NCBI RefSeq assembly: GCF_000146345.1
Contig: NZ_GL397071.1
Span: 466,499 to 530,498 of the forward strand
Source: Peptoniphilus duerdenii ATCC BAA-1640
GTDB taxonomy: Bacteria; Bacillota; Clostridia; Tissierellales; Peptoniphilaceae
DNA: 64,000 nucleotides
Reading direction: 5' to 3'
Positions 32,969 to 41,766 of the stretch are shown one piece after another. A program made the translations under genes and the position numbers. Position 1 is the stretch's first letter; each line of letters begins with the position of its first letter. The notes beneath the pieces were generated by a model. It had not been told where the DNA came from. It did not search any database and was given only the letters and a program-made list of their open reading frames with translations.

Positions 32969-33331
32969 ATGAAATATCAATCATATTTAATTATTGAAGG
33001 AGTAGACCTACCTCTACCAAATTCTTATGATTTGGAGTTTAGAGACATAGAGGCAGATACTGGAGGAGAGACAGAGGCAGGTACAATTCAGAGGGATATT
33101 GTTAGAAATAAAGTAGCGAGTATTTCTGTAAGTTTTTCTTGTAGTCCTAAACTTGTAAAGAGATTGAGTAGTCTTACTAACAAGTCTAACCTTAAAGTTA
33201 AATTCTTAGATACAGAAACATTGGAACTTAAAGAGACACAAATGTATATAGATAAATTTCAAGTCAAACTAATAAAAGATACTTCTTATAAAGGATTGTG
33301 GGAAGTATCTTTTTCATTGGAGGAGTACTGA
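32969..33331 (+). CDS. Distal tail-like protein
   Basis: A 120-residue protein of the short DUF6711/distal-tail class: YQSYLIIEGVDLPLPNSYDLEFRD, GTIQRDIVRNKVASISVSFSC, and YKGLWEVSFSLEEY. It should sit at the tail tip between tube and baseplate. Its GGAGG lies in the second hairpin of the preceding structured element, so its translation may be modulated. Confidence 0.8.
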   Translation: MKYQSYLIIEGVDLPLPNSYDLEFRDIEADTGGETEAGTIQRDIVRNKVASISVSFSCSPKLVKRLSSLTNKSNLKVKFLDTETLELKETQMYIDKFQVKLIKDTSYKGLWEVSFSLEEY

Positions 33332-35202
33332 TGTATCCAACAAGCAATGAATATAAAACAGCAATTAAAAAGAATTCTCGTAAATTTTACTGGACGGGAA
33401 ATCTCATCTTAAAAGATGAAACGACTATTCCCTTTACAAATAAGGATATTTTAAAAGGGTCTGGATATATCCATCGTTCTTGCTCTGGGTCTTCTGAACT
33501 TGAAATAGGGACAGTCTATGCTGGAGAATTTGGAATTAGTCTTTTTTCAAATATAGATAGGTATTCTCTAGAAGATTCTAAGCTAGAGCTTTTTTACCAT
33601 CAAGAATTAGAAAATAAAAAGATAGAAACCATACCAATGGGAATCTTTGATGTTACTGAGGCAAATAGGTCAAAGAAGATTTTAGAGCTAAAAGGCTATG
33701 ATTATATGCTTAGGTTTGATAAGAACTTCCCAGTAACAGATACCTTTGGCACAGCCTTTGAACTACTAAGTCTTTCATGTGAGAAGTGCAAGGTAGAACT
33801 AGGTATGACAGAAGATGAGGTAAAAGCTTTTGTAAATGGTGAGGAAGTTTTGGCAATTTATCAAGACCACGATATAGAAACTTACAGGGACTTTATTCAC
33901 TATATAGCATCAACCCTTGGTGCTTTTGCACAGGTCTCTCGTGATGGGAAATTGGTTTTTAAAAAGTATGCAGAAAGCATATCAACTGAAATTAAAACGA
34001 GAGAAAGATTTTCTTCATCAATATCAGATTTCAAGACAAGATATACGGCTATCAACTCAACAAATGCAAAGACTAAAATAGCTGAATACTACTCTTTAGA
34101 AAATGATGATGGTCTAACTATGAATCTTGGAATAAATCCGCTGATGCAGTTAGGACTTCCAGAAAAAAGAAAAAGAATGTGTGTGGCACTTCTTACTGAA
34201 ATTTGTAAGATTCATCACACACCTTTTGACATGGTGACTATAGGAGACCCAAGCCTTGATGTTGGAGATAGGATAGCTATCTCTTACGAAGAAGAAAAAA
34301 TTGAAGGGCTTATTACTGACATTGAATACAAGATAAATGGTAAGCACAGAATTTTAGGAGTTGGGAAGAATCCATATTTATCAAAGGCGAAAAGTAAGAA
34401 TGATAAAAATATAGTCGGACTTTTAAATCAGATTGAATCTGAAAAATTAGTTGTTCATGCCTATTCTAATTACTCTGCCTTTAATCTTTCTACCACAGAT
34501 ACACCAATAATTCGTATAGAATTTGCCTCCAACAAAGAAACGGAGGCAATTTTTAATGCCACTATCTTGTTAAATATAATTTGTGATACTGAAGAAAAAA
34601 CTAGAAAGATATCAAGAAAGGTCAAGAAACAAGTAGAGGTTTTAAATAATGATGGAAAATCCTATGATCCTCCAAAATTTGAAGAAAAAGAAGAAGTAGA
34701 GGAGTTGGACTTTATTGAAAATATAGAAATACCAACAAGGCTTGTTATTACTTACATTTTTAATGATACAAAAATAGAACATCACATTCCAAAAGAAACC
34801 TACCTAAGTGGTGACCATATTCTAAATCTTTTTTATCCATTAACTAAACTACAAGAAAAGACGATGAACAACTTCTCAGTATTAATTAGGCTTGAATCAG
34901 GGCAAGCTATGATAGGTAAAGATAATGCTATTGCAGCTATATCTGGTCAATCCCTAGGTTCTACAGAGACTTGGGATGGAAAGCTTAAAATTGATGAATC
35001 TTGGAAGAAGATAGAACTTAGCCATTCATTTCTTTTTAGGAAACTTAAAGCAGACTACAAAGTAGAAAGACAAATACCAACACCGATTATATTAAATGAA
35101 AAGGTAGGAAGATTTAAATATCAAGGATTAATGATTGGGAAATATAAAGAAGAAATTACTACAGAATTTAAAGATAAGGAGGAAGGAAATGCTCAAGGGT
35201 AA
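33331..35202 (+). CDS. Phage tail tip/baseplate protein
   Basis: A 623-residue protein starting at ATG 33331, which overlaps the previous stop (TGATG). The N-terminal half resembles tail-associated endopeptidase/baseplate hub proteins (YKTAIKKNSRKFYWTGNLILKDE; AGEFGISLFSNIDRYSLEDS; DVGDRIAISYEEEKIEGLI near residue 310). The C-terminal half (LDFIENIEIPTRLVITYIF) is beta-rich. No catalytic protease motif is evident. It is likely structural and involved in host contact. Confidence 0.75.
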   Translation: MYPTSNEYKTAIKKNSRKFYWTGNLILKDETTIPFTNKDILKGSGYIHRSCSGSSELEIGTVYAGEFGISLFSNIDRYSLEDSKLELFYHQELENKKIETIPMGIFDVTEANRSKKILELKGYDYMLRFDKNFPVTDTFGTAFELLSLSCEKCKVELGMTEDEVKAFVNGEEVLAIYQDHDIETYRDFIHYIASTLGAFAQVSRDGKLVFKKYAESISTEIKTRERFSSSISDFKTRYTAINSTNAKTKIAEYYSLENDDGLTMNLGINPLMQLGLPEKRKRMCVALLTEICKIHHTPFDMVTIGDPSLDVGDRIAISYEEEKIEGLITDIEYKINGKHRILGVGKNPYLSKAKSKNDKNIVGLLNQIESEKLVVHAYSNYSAFNLSTTDTPIIRIEFASNKETEAIFNATILLNIICDTEEKTRKISRKVKKQVEVLNNDGKSYDPPKFEEKEEVEELDFIENIEIPTRLVITYIFNDTKIEHHIPKETYLSGDHILNLFYPLTKLQEKTMNNFSVLIRLESGQAMIGKDNAIAAISGQSLGSTETWDGKLKIDESWKKIELSHSFLFRKLKADYKVERQIPTPIILNEKVGRFKYQGLMIGKYKEEITTEFKDKEEGNAQG

Positions 35203-36580
35203 ATCAGTCATCGAACTAACTGATGTGAGGACAAATACAAAGGAGATTTATGAAGATGAAAACCTAATAACTAATGCAGTCCCAGATTTATTAAGGCTCA
35301 ATCCATCAGGACTTATGTATCCATTAGATAATGGAACAGTTCAGTTTAAAGATGAAATATTTCCCATAGCTAATAAATGTTATGGTGGAATATTATTATT
35401 TGAAAATCCCTTGGAGGAGGATCCAAATAAAATAATTGCACCTTCAGACAATCCAATTATTGGTTATGCATCAAATGATGTTAATGATACTGACAATTCC
35501 AAAAGAGGATCTGCTAACTTGACGGAATCCAAACCAATAGATAGAGGATATAAGTTTGTATGGGACTTTTCAACCTCACAAGGAAATGGAAGGATTTCGT
35601 CCTTAGCTTTAACTCATTATAGAGGAGGCAAAAGCTTTTATGGAAACTCTTATGACAGGGAATCAGGAATTCTTATGTTAAACAAGGTTAGTACAAAAAC
35701 AGACAAAGCTGTTCTATCTTATTATGCAGGTCTTGTTGAAGTAAACTTAAAAGACCAAAGTTTTTATTCTATTTGGCCTATGCCTGATAGACAAATTCAA
35801 ATAGCTAGAATTAAGGAGTCATTTTTCAATATCGGACTTAATGATACGATTTTAGGTATGCCTACACAAGATGTTGAAGTAAATTACATTAAACCTGAAA
35901 AATTTTTCCCTAGTAGATATAGCATTAACTGTTCCTTCCATGATGGGGAAGATGGATATTGGTATGGATTTTCAACGGAGGGGGAAACGAACAGCAGGGG
36001 AAATGCTGAAATATACACGATAAAAATAAAGAAAGATGATTTTTCATTTACGGAGGATAAATGGACTTTGGAAAATGTACAACTAATGTATATAGGACGG
36101 TATCCTAGTTCAGAAAATGAAAGCCACTATCGAACGATAGCTAGCGTTGTTAGAGGCAAATATTTGTATTGTTTAAATTACAAAAAAAATGGTGTTTATA
36201 AAATAAATATTAATAATCCAGTTGATATTACATTAATTAATCTGGAAAGCGAAGTCGATATTTTAAGAGGAGAGTATACAAATCAGTATTTTTACAAATA
36301 TGGAGATTATGTAGCAACCAGGCAGTTTTTAATTGATAAAAATGACAATGTTATTTATACAGCTAATGTTGATATGAAGTTTTTAACTACGCCTTTAATT
36401 AATATTGGTCCATTTATGATTGGTTTTGATACCGATGCAGGTTATGGAAATTATACTCTTTATAAACTTCTATTCCTTCACACGCAATATCTTGGAACAA
36501 TTAACAACCTATCAAGTCCAATATTAAAAACGGCAGATAAGACAATGAAAATAACTTATACATTAACTGAGGAGGAATGA
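35189..36580 (+). CDS. Putative tail fibre or receptor-binding protein
   Basis: A 463-residue, beta-rich protein with start ATG at 35189 behind AAGGAGGAAGG, overlapping the previous gene by 14 bases. The opening SVIELTDVRTNTKEIYEDENLITNAV is typical of phage tail proteins before holin genes. The centre and end contain repeated Y/W-rich strands suggestive of a beta-propeller. I infer a role in host recognition from position; no sugar-binding or enzymatic motif is recognisable. Confidence 0.65.
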   Translation: MLKGKSVIELTDVRTNTKEIYEDENLITNAVPDLLRLNPSGLMYPLDNGTVQFKDEIFPIANKCYGGILLFENPLEEDPNKIIAPSDNPIIGYASNDVNDTDNSKRGSANLTESKPIDRGYKFVWDFSTSQGNGRISSLALTHYRGGKSFYGNSYDRESGILMLNKVSTKTDKAVLSYYAGLVEVNLKDQSFYSIWPMPDRQIQIARIKESFFNIGLNDTILGMPTQDVEVNYIKPEKFFPSRYSINCSFHDGEDGYWYGFSTEGETNSRGNAEIYTIKIKKDDFSFTEDKWTLENVQLMYIGRYPSSENESHYRTIASVVRGKYLYCLNYKKNGVYKININNPVDITLINLESEVDILRGEYTNQYFYKYGDYVATRQFLIDKNDNVIYTANVDMKFLTTPLINIGPFMIGFDTDAGYGNYTLYKLLFLHTQYLGTINNLSSPILKTADKTMKITYTLTEEE

Positions 36581-36581
36581 A

Positions 36582-36983
36582 ATGAACAAATTCTTTGAAA
36601 TACTAAAAGTATGTTTTACAGCTATCGGAGGATGGTTGGGATTTTATCTTGGAAGTGTAGATGCTTTTATCTACACACTACTTGCTTTTGTAATAGCTGA
36701 CTATTTGACAGGAGTTTTAAGAGCAGGGGTCGAAAGAAAACTATCCTCATCCATAGGGTTTAAAGGGATAGCTAAAAAGATTATGATTTTTATAGTTGTG
36801 GGAATCGCAAATCTATGTGACGTAAATTTAATTAAAGGTGATGGAACAATGATAAGAACAGCCATCATCTTTTTTTATATAGCTAATGAAGGGCTTTCTA
36901 TTTTGGAAAATTCTGTGGCTCTAGGTTTGCCAGTACCAGAAAAGTTAAAGACGTTATTAGAACAATTTAAGGAGGAAAAATAA
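36582..36983 (+). CDS. Phage holin (phage_holin_4/toxin-secretion type)
   Basis: A 133-residue membrane protein with predicted segments near residues 8-25, 28-45 and 64-82, plus LLAFVIADYLTGVLRAG, the signature of the Cph1/phage_holin_4 family. It would permeabilise the membrane for the amidase encoded one base downstream. Confidence 0.9.
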   Translation: MNKFFEILKVCFTAIGGWLGFYLGSVDAFIYTLLAFVIADYLTGVLRAGVERKLSSSIGFKGIAKKIMIFIVVGIANLCDVNLIKGDGTMIRTAIIFFYIANEGLSILENSVALGLPVPEKLKTLLEQFKEEK

Positions 36984-37793
36984 ATGAGTAATAGTCCATT
37001 AGCACAAGCAACAATTCTCTCGCCTAACCATAGTGGAAGAAGAAATCAAAAGATAACAAAAATTGCGATACACCATGCTGCTGGAGTTATAAATGGTAGA
37101 AATCTTGCTGGAATATTTGTGCCAAGGTCAAGACGAGCATCAGCTAACTATAATTTAGGATCTGATGGAGTAATTGTTTTAGGAGTTGATGAATCTAACA
37201 GAGCGTGGACAACCTCATCTTCCTGGTGTGACAATAGAGCAGTAACAATTGAAGTAGGAAACTCTACTAGAGGACCTCAGTGGTTGGTGTCTGATTATGT
37301 TTTAAATAGACTGATTGATTTAGTGACAGACATCTGCAGAAGAAATGGAATCTATCCTTGTACCTATACTGGAGGCAAAGATGGCGTCCTTCAAAAACAC
37401 GAGTGGTATAAAAACACAAATTGTCCTGGTCCATATCTAGGCAGCAAGTTTCCATATATTGCAAGCGAGGTTAATAAAAAGCTTAGAGGCGATAAGACAG
37501 TTAGTAAACCAGTAGGTGGACTATATAGAGTTAGAAAATCCTGGTCTGATCCTAAAAGTCAGAAAGGGGCATTTAAGAATTTAGAAAATGCCAAAAGATG
37601 TGCCGATAGATTTGGATTAAAGATATTTGATGCAAATGGCAAAATAGTTTATCCAGTTGGCAAGACAATCGACCAATTAGCAAGGGAAGTTATAAGTGGA
37701 AAATGGGGTAATGGAGAAGAGAGAAAAAGAAGGTTAACTAATGCTGGATATGATTATTATGTTATCCAGAGAAGAGTGAATCAATTAGTTTAA
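36984..37793 (+). CDS. Endolysin: N-acetylmuramoyl-L-alanine amidase with Cpl-7 motif
   Basis: A 269-residue lysin. Residues 20-155 are a PGRP/amidase_2 domain with zinc-binding histidines in IAIHHAAG (30/31) and HEWYKNTNCPGPYL. A middle SPOR-like segment (YRVRKSWSDPKSQKGAFKNLENAK) is followed by a C-terminal CW_7 (Cpl-7) wall-binding repeat, IDQLAREVISGKWGNGEER. It cleaves the amide bond between muramic acid and the stem peptide. A terminator follows, marking the end of the late operon. Confidence 0.95.
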   Translation: MSNSPLAQATILSPNHSGRRNQKITKIAIHHAAGVINGRNLAGIFVPRSRRASANYNLGSDGVIVLGVDESNRAWTTSSSWCDNRAVTIEVGNSTRGPQWLVSDYVLNRLIDLVTDICRRNGIYPCTYTGGKDGVLQKHEWYKNTNCPGPYLGSKFPYIASEVNKKLRGDKTVSKPVGGLYRVRKSWSDPKSQKGAFKNLENAKRCADRFGLKIFDANGKIVYPVGKTIDQLAREVISGKWGNGEERKRRLTNAGYDYYVIQRRVNQLV

Positions 37794-37803
37794 TACAATA
37801 ATT

Positions 37804-37852
37804 AAAGCCTGATAGATTTCTAATTTAGAAGTTTATCAGGCTTTTGTTTTTT
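37804..37852 (+). terminator. Strong terminator after the lysis genes
   Basis: AAAGCCTGATA (37804-37814) pairs perfectly with TATCAGGCTTT (37834-37844), followed by TGTTTTTTT. It ends the late phage transcript before the cargo region. Confidence 0.9.
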
Positions 37853-37886
37853 TAAAACTATAATACTCTATTTTTAGGACGAGGCA

Positions 37887-37933
37887 TTGAAATTAATTAT
37901 CAAATGAGTTAAAATAAAACTGACGGTAGCGTC
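37887..37933 (+). promoter_or_regulatory. Promoter and operator of the TetR-transporter operon
   Basis: -35 TTGAAA (37887-37892), 17 bp, -10 TAAAAT (37910-37915). GACG-GTAG-CGTC at 37922-37933 is a palindrome just after the -10 box, the right place for autoregulation by the TetR-type protein. Confidence 0.65.
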
Positions 37934-37962
37934 GGAATTATTTATTGACGGGAGATAAAGTT

Positions 37963-38556
37963 TTGAATGATAAAAAATTGAAAGTAGGAGAAAAAAGGAA
38001 GTTAGAAATTCTGGAAGCGGCAAAGAAATGTTTCTTAGATAAGGGTTTCCAAAATACAACTATGGAAGATGTTATAGAAAAAGTAAGTTTAAGTAAAGGT
38101 GGTGTTTACTATCATTATGGATCAACCTATGAAATGATTTATGATTTTATGAAATCAGGTATCAAATATAGAGGAGAAAAAAACAAAACTATCGACACAT
38201 CTAAGTTAACGAGTTTAGACGCAATTACTGAGATGATGATGGAAAGAATTTATGATGAAAATGAATTTAAAAGCATCTATGCAATTTTTTTGAAACTACA
38301 AAATGAAGATAAAAGATTGTGTGAAATGTTTAAAAATTTAAAAGAAACAAACACAGAAATTTTATCGGCTGCATTTCCTCCAAACGATAAACTCTCATCT
38401 ATTTTTGAAGATGAGTTTTTAGTGACCTTTGTAAATACTTTGATTTTAGGATATGAAAGTTTAAATCAAAAAGAAATATTTATTGAAAATAAAGAAACAA
38501 TCAAAAAGATGTTAGAAGAATATTTGAAAAATAAATTTCCTGAATTATTAGGCTGA
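37963..38556 (+). CDS. TetR/AcrR-family regulator of the metal-transport cargo
   Basis: About 197 residues. N-terminal HTH: KRKLEILEAAKKCFLDKG and then TTMEDVIEKVSLSKGGVYYHYG, a canonical TetR reading head. The C-terminal ligand domain is family-specific. TTG at 37963 is favoured over TTG 37945 because GGGAG lies at 37950-37954. It heads the operon of importer and exporter genes and probably represses it through the palindrome at 37922-37933 until a metal, metallophore or other ligand is bound. Confidence 0.85.
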   Translation: MNDKKLKVGEKRKLEILEAAKKCFLDKGFQNTTMEDVIEKVSLSKGGVYYHYGSTYEMIYDFMKSGIKYRGEKNKTIDTSKLTSLDAITEMMMERIYDENEFKSIYAIFLKLQNEDKRLCEMFKNLKETNTEILSAAFPPNDKLSSIFEDEFLVTFVNTLILGYESLNQKEIFIENKETIKKMLEEYLKNKFPELLG

Positions 38557-38576
38557 TTTTAAATTATGGTATAAAA

Positions 38577-39509
38577 ATGAATATTAAAAAGACATTTTTA
38601 AAAAAATTTTATGAGCTAATAATGACATTATTAATTGTTAGCGTATTGTCATTTGTTTTAATGAAATTATCTCCCGTAGATCCAGCTACTGCATATGCTA
38701 AAAGACATATCGGAAGTCCATCACCTGAGCAAATTGAAGAAGTAAGAATAAGATTTGGTTTTGACAAACCTGTATATAAGCAATATTTTAACTGGATTAA
38801 AAATCTTTTTTCTTTAGACTTAGGACAGTCTTTAAGCAATGGCAAACCAGTCTGGGATAATATAATGTTGGCTTTGCCAAAAACTTTATCTGTTGTTTTC
38901 TTTTCCGCAATATTGCAGGTAATTTTAGTATTATCTTTGGGATGTATTACTTTCTTATGGAAGAGCAAGATAATCAATAAGCTTATAAATCTTTTATGCC
39001 TTATTGGTGTTTCAATTCCTAGCTTTTATATTGCTATTATCTTACTTGATATATTTGCAGTAAAGTGGAATTTGCTATCAGTAGCAGGTAATATTGGCAT
39101 TACAAACTATCTACTTCCTGCAATAACTTTAGGGATATTTGGGGCATCTTTTTATTATCCACTATTTAAAGATGCTTTAGACAAAGAGAATGGTGAATAT
39201 TATATTATGTTTTTTAGAGCAAATGGTCTAAAGGAATTTACTTTGTTCGTGAAACATATATTGCCAAACTCGATAGTAAAGTTAATCCCAAATTTCTTTC
39301 AGAGTATTGGACTTATGATTGCAAATGTTGCAATAGTTGAGGGAGTTTTTTCTATTCCAGGATTTGGATATTTGATTGTAAATTCTGTAATAAATCGTGA
39401 TGCAACGATGATTCATGGGTTGGTTTTCTTTTTAGCATTATTTATTGCACTTGCTAATATAATATCAGATTTGATAAACGATCTTTTGATAAAGGAAAGG
39501 GGAGATTAA
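38577..39509 (+). CDS. Nickel/peptide-type ABC importer permease 1 (NikB/OppB-like)
   Basis: A 310-residue integral membrane protein with the DppB/NikB pattern: N-terminal LSPVDPATAYAKRHIG near residue 32, IRFGFDKPVYKQYFNWIKNL, and six or so membrane segments. The EAA-type cytoplasmic loop (FFRANGLKEFTLFVKHILPNSI) lies near residue 215. The ribosome site is weak, so expression may depend on coupling to the upstream gene. With the next four genes it makes a complete importer. Confidence 0.85.
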   Translation: MNIKKTFLKKFYELIMTLLIVSVLSFVLMKLSPVDPATAYAKRHIGSPSPEQIEEVRIRFGFDKPVYKQYFNWIKNLFSLDLGQSLSNGKPVWDNIMLALPKTLSVVFFSAILQVILVLSLGCITFLWKSKIINKLINLLCLIGVSIPSFYIAIILLDIFAVKWNLLSVAGNIGITNYLLPAITLGIFGASFYYPLFKDALDKENGEYYIMFFRANGLKEFTLFVKHILPNSIVKLIPNFFQSIGLMIANVAIVEGVFSIPGFGYLIVNSVINRDATMIHGLVFFLALFIALANIISDLINDLLIKERGD

Positions 39510-40285
39510 TGAAAATAAACAAAAGGACATTATTTCCTTTCCTAGTGATTTTATTTATATTTTTTGGAAGTTTTTTTGCCCCTAATGATCCCTTAGAAGT
39601 TAATCTTCCCCTTAGATTTGCAAATCCAAGTTCTAAGTATCTTTTGGGAAATGATAGCATGGGCAGGTGCGTTTTATCGAGAATACTTTACGGGGGGAAA
39701 ACTACATTATTTATGGTTATGACGGCATCAATTATTGTTTTTACTTTAGGTTTGCTTTTAGGTACACTAACGTCAAAAGTTACCATGAAAAAGAATGTAA
39801 TAGTAGATTCGATTATTAATGCTGTAACGGCTATACCACCAATTGCTTATTTAATCATATTTATAGCATCTTGGGGAAATGGAATAAAAACTACATTAAT
39901 CGCTTTGGTTGTTTCATATATATTGAGATTTTTAAGACTTGTTAGAACTCAAATAAATATTGAATATGATAAAGCTTATTGCACTTGTATGATTTCACTT
40001 GGTGCTTCAAAGACTAGGTTGGTTCTAGTTCATATACTACCAAATATATTATTAGATTTAGTTCATTATATTTGTTTGTCCTGTGCGGATATGATTTTAG
40101 CAATTACTGGTTTTTCATTTATAGGAATTGGACTTGGAGAAAATGTTGTGGAGTGGGGTTCTATGATTTTAGAAGCGAGAGATTCAATATTTATTAAGCC
40201 AGAACTCATAATTTACCCGATTTTTGCAGTTTTTATTACTACAATGTCTTTTAATATTATTGCAAAAGAAGCGAATAGAAGGTGA
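39509..40285 (+). CDS. Nickel/peptide-type ABC importer permease 2 (NikC/OppC-like)
   Basis: A 258-residue permease. FFAPNDPLEVNLPLRFANPSSKYLLGNDSMGRCVLSRILYGG near the N-terminus is diagnostic of the DppC/NikC branch (given here in parts: NDPLEVNL, YLLGNDSMGRCVLSRI). The EAA loop is YCTCMISLGASKTRLVLVHIL. Start ATG overlaps the previous stop. It pairs with the NikB-like subunit to form the channel. Confidence 0.85.
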   Translation: MKINKRTLFPFLVILFIFFGSFFAPNDPLEVNLPLRFANPSSKYLLGNDSMGRCVLSRILYGGKTTLFMVMTASIIVFTLGLLLGTLTSKVTMKKNVIVDSIINAVTAIPPIAYLIIFIASWGNGIKTTLIALVVSYILRFLRLVRTQINIEYDKAYCTCMISLGASKTRLVLVHILPNILLDLVHYICLSCADMILAITGFSFIGIGLGENVVEWGSMILEARDSIFIKPELIIYPIFAVFITTMSFNIIAKEANRR

Positions 40286-40289
40286 AGAT

Positions 40290-41072
40290 ATGATTTTGGT
40301 TAATCAATTACAAGTTACAGATAAAAAAGGAAACAATCTTTTAAATAATATTTCTCTTAGAATCCCTATGGGAAAAATTATTGGTCTCACTGGACCCAGT
40401 GGTGCTGGGAAGACTACATTAGTAAACACAATACTTGGGATTTTATCAGAGGATTTAAAAGTAAGTTCTGGGAATATTACTATAGATGATTTCGATATAT
40501 TTGAAAAAGATAGTATCAATATCAAAAATAGAAATATCGCATTTATTCCTCAACTTCCCATGATTTCTTTTGACAAAAGGAAAAAAATAAAAAGTCAAAT
40601 GATTGAAATTTATATTGCTAATCTTAATATAAATAAATCAGAAGCATTAAGTATAGCAAAAGATAAGCTCAAAAGCGTAAATCTTGAATATGAAAGAGTT
40701 TTAGATTCATATCCAACTGAACTTTCAGGAGGCATGATTCAGCGTGTGATATTAGCAATTTCTATGGGACTAAATACTGATTATATAATTGCTGATGAAC
40801 CAACATCAGCATTAGATAATTATAACTCATCATTATTTTTTGAATTGATTAAAGCAAATTTCAAAGGCAAAGGAATTTTATTGATAACACACGATGCCGA
40901 AATTCTTAAAAAATATAGCGACTGCATCTATGTGATAGAAAATGGGTGTGTTATAGAAAAGGGGAGTAGTGAAGATATATTTGAAAATCCTAAAGAGGAA
41001 TGGACAAGAAAATTTGTTAAATGTAGTCAGAAGATATTAGATTCTGGAGGTGAATGGGAGTGGACGAAATAG
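40290..41072 (+). CDS. ABC importer ATPase 1 (NikD/OppD-like)
   Basis: A 260-residue ATP-binding subunit. Walker A GPSGAGKTTLVN near residue 36, Q-loop in AFIPQLP, signature ELSGGMIQR near residue 145, Walker B DYIIADEPTSAL, H-loop LLITHD. Start ATG 40290 follows AAGGTGAA. It overlaps the second ATPase gene. Lacks the C-terminal oligopeptide-binding cap typical of full OppD, as expected for nickel/metallophore-type systems. Confidence 0.85.
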   Translation: MILVNQLQVTDKKGNNLLNNISLRIPMGKIIGLTGPSGAGKTTLVNTILGILSEDLKVSSGNITIDDFDIFEKDSINIKNRNIAFIPQLPMISFDKRKKIKSQMIEIYIANLNINKSEALSIAKDKLKSVNLEYERVLDSYPTELSGGMIQRVILAISMGLNTDYIIADEPTSALDNYNSSLFFELIKANFKGKGILLITHDAEILKKYSDCIYVIENGCVIEKGSSEDIFENPKEEWTRKFVKCSQKILDSGGEWEWTK

Positions 41073-41764
41073 CTATGAGTAATGTTAGTCTTTCTTTTGA
41101 AACAGTAAAGGGGACATTTAAAGCTCTAGATCAAATTTCCTTTTCACTTAAAAGGGGAGATAACTTAAGTTTAATTGGTGAAAGCGGATCTGGTAAAAGC
41201 ACCATTGCAAAAGCATTAATAGGATTAGAAAGAATAGATGAAGGATCTATACTCTATGATTCTGTAGATATCTCAAAATTAAAATTAAAAAAAATAAGAA
41301 AATATAGAAAAAATATCCAATCTGTTTTCCAGGATACATCTGGTACTTTAAATCCTGGTATAAGCACTTTTAAAAATTTGGAAGAAGGGCTTATCAATTT
41401 AACAAACTTGTCGAAAAAGGAAAGAAAGGAAAAGGTGTTATTATTTTGCGAGGATTTACATTTAAAAAAGGAAATATTAGATGTGCCCGTTCACCAACTA
41501 TCTGGAGGTGAGCAAAGAAGATTGTCGCTCATAAGAGCCCTTATGGTTAATCCTGATTTTTTAATACTAGATGAGGTTACGGCTGGGCTTGACTTACTGA
41601 CGATTGAAAAAGTATTAAACTTACTTTTTTATTATCAATCTAAACATAGTATTTCTTATATTTTTATCACTCATGATATAAATCAAGCAAAACAGATTTC
41701 AAATTATATCATAGAGATAAAGAAAGGAAAAATATTGAGAGAAGGAAAATTGCAAAGGAGATAG
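41060..41764 (+). CDS. ABC importer ATPase 2 (NikE/OppF-like)
   Basis: About 234 residues with GTG start at 41060 (GGAGG 9 bases upstream); ATG 41054 is the alternative. Walker A GESGSGKSTIAK near residue 37, signature QLSGGEQRRLSLIRALM near residue 140, Walker B FLILDEVTAGLDLL, H-loop FITHD. Second ATPase of the heterodimer driving the importer. Confidence 0.85.
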   Translation: MDEIAMSNVSLSFETVKGTFKALDQISFSLKRGDNLSLIGESGSGKSTIAKALIGLERIDEGSILYDSVDISKLKLKKIRKYRKNIQSVFQDTSGTLNPGISTFKNLEEGLINLTNLSKKERKEKVLLFCEDLHLKKEILDVPVHQLSGGEQRRLSLIRALMVNPDFLILDEVTAGLDLLTIEKVLNLLFYYQSKHSISYIFITHDINQAKQISNYIIEIKKGKILREGKLQRR

Positions 41765-41766
41765 AA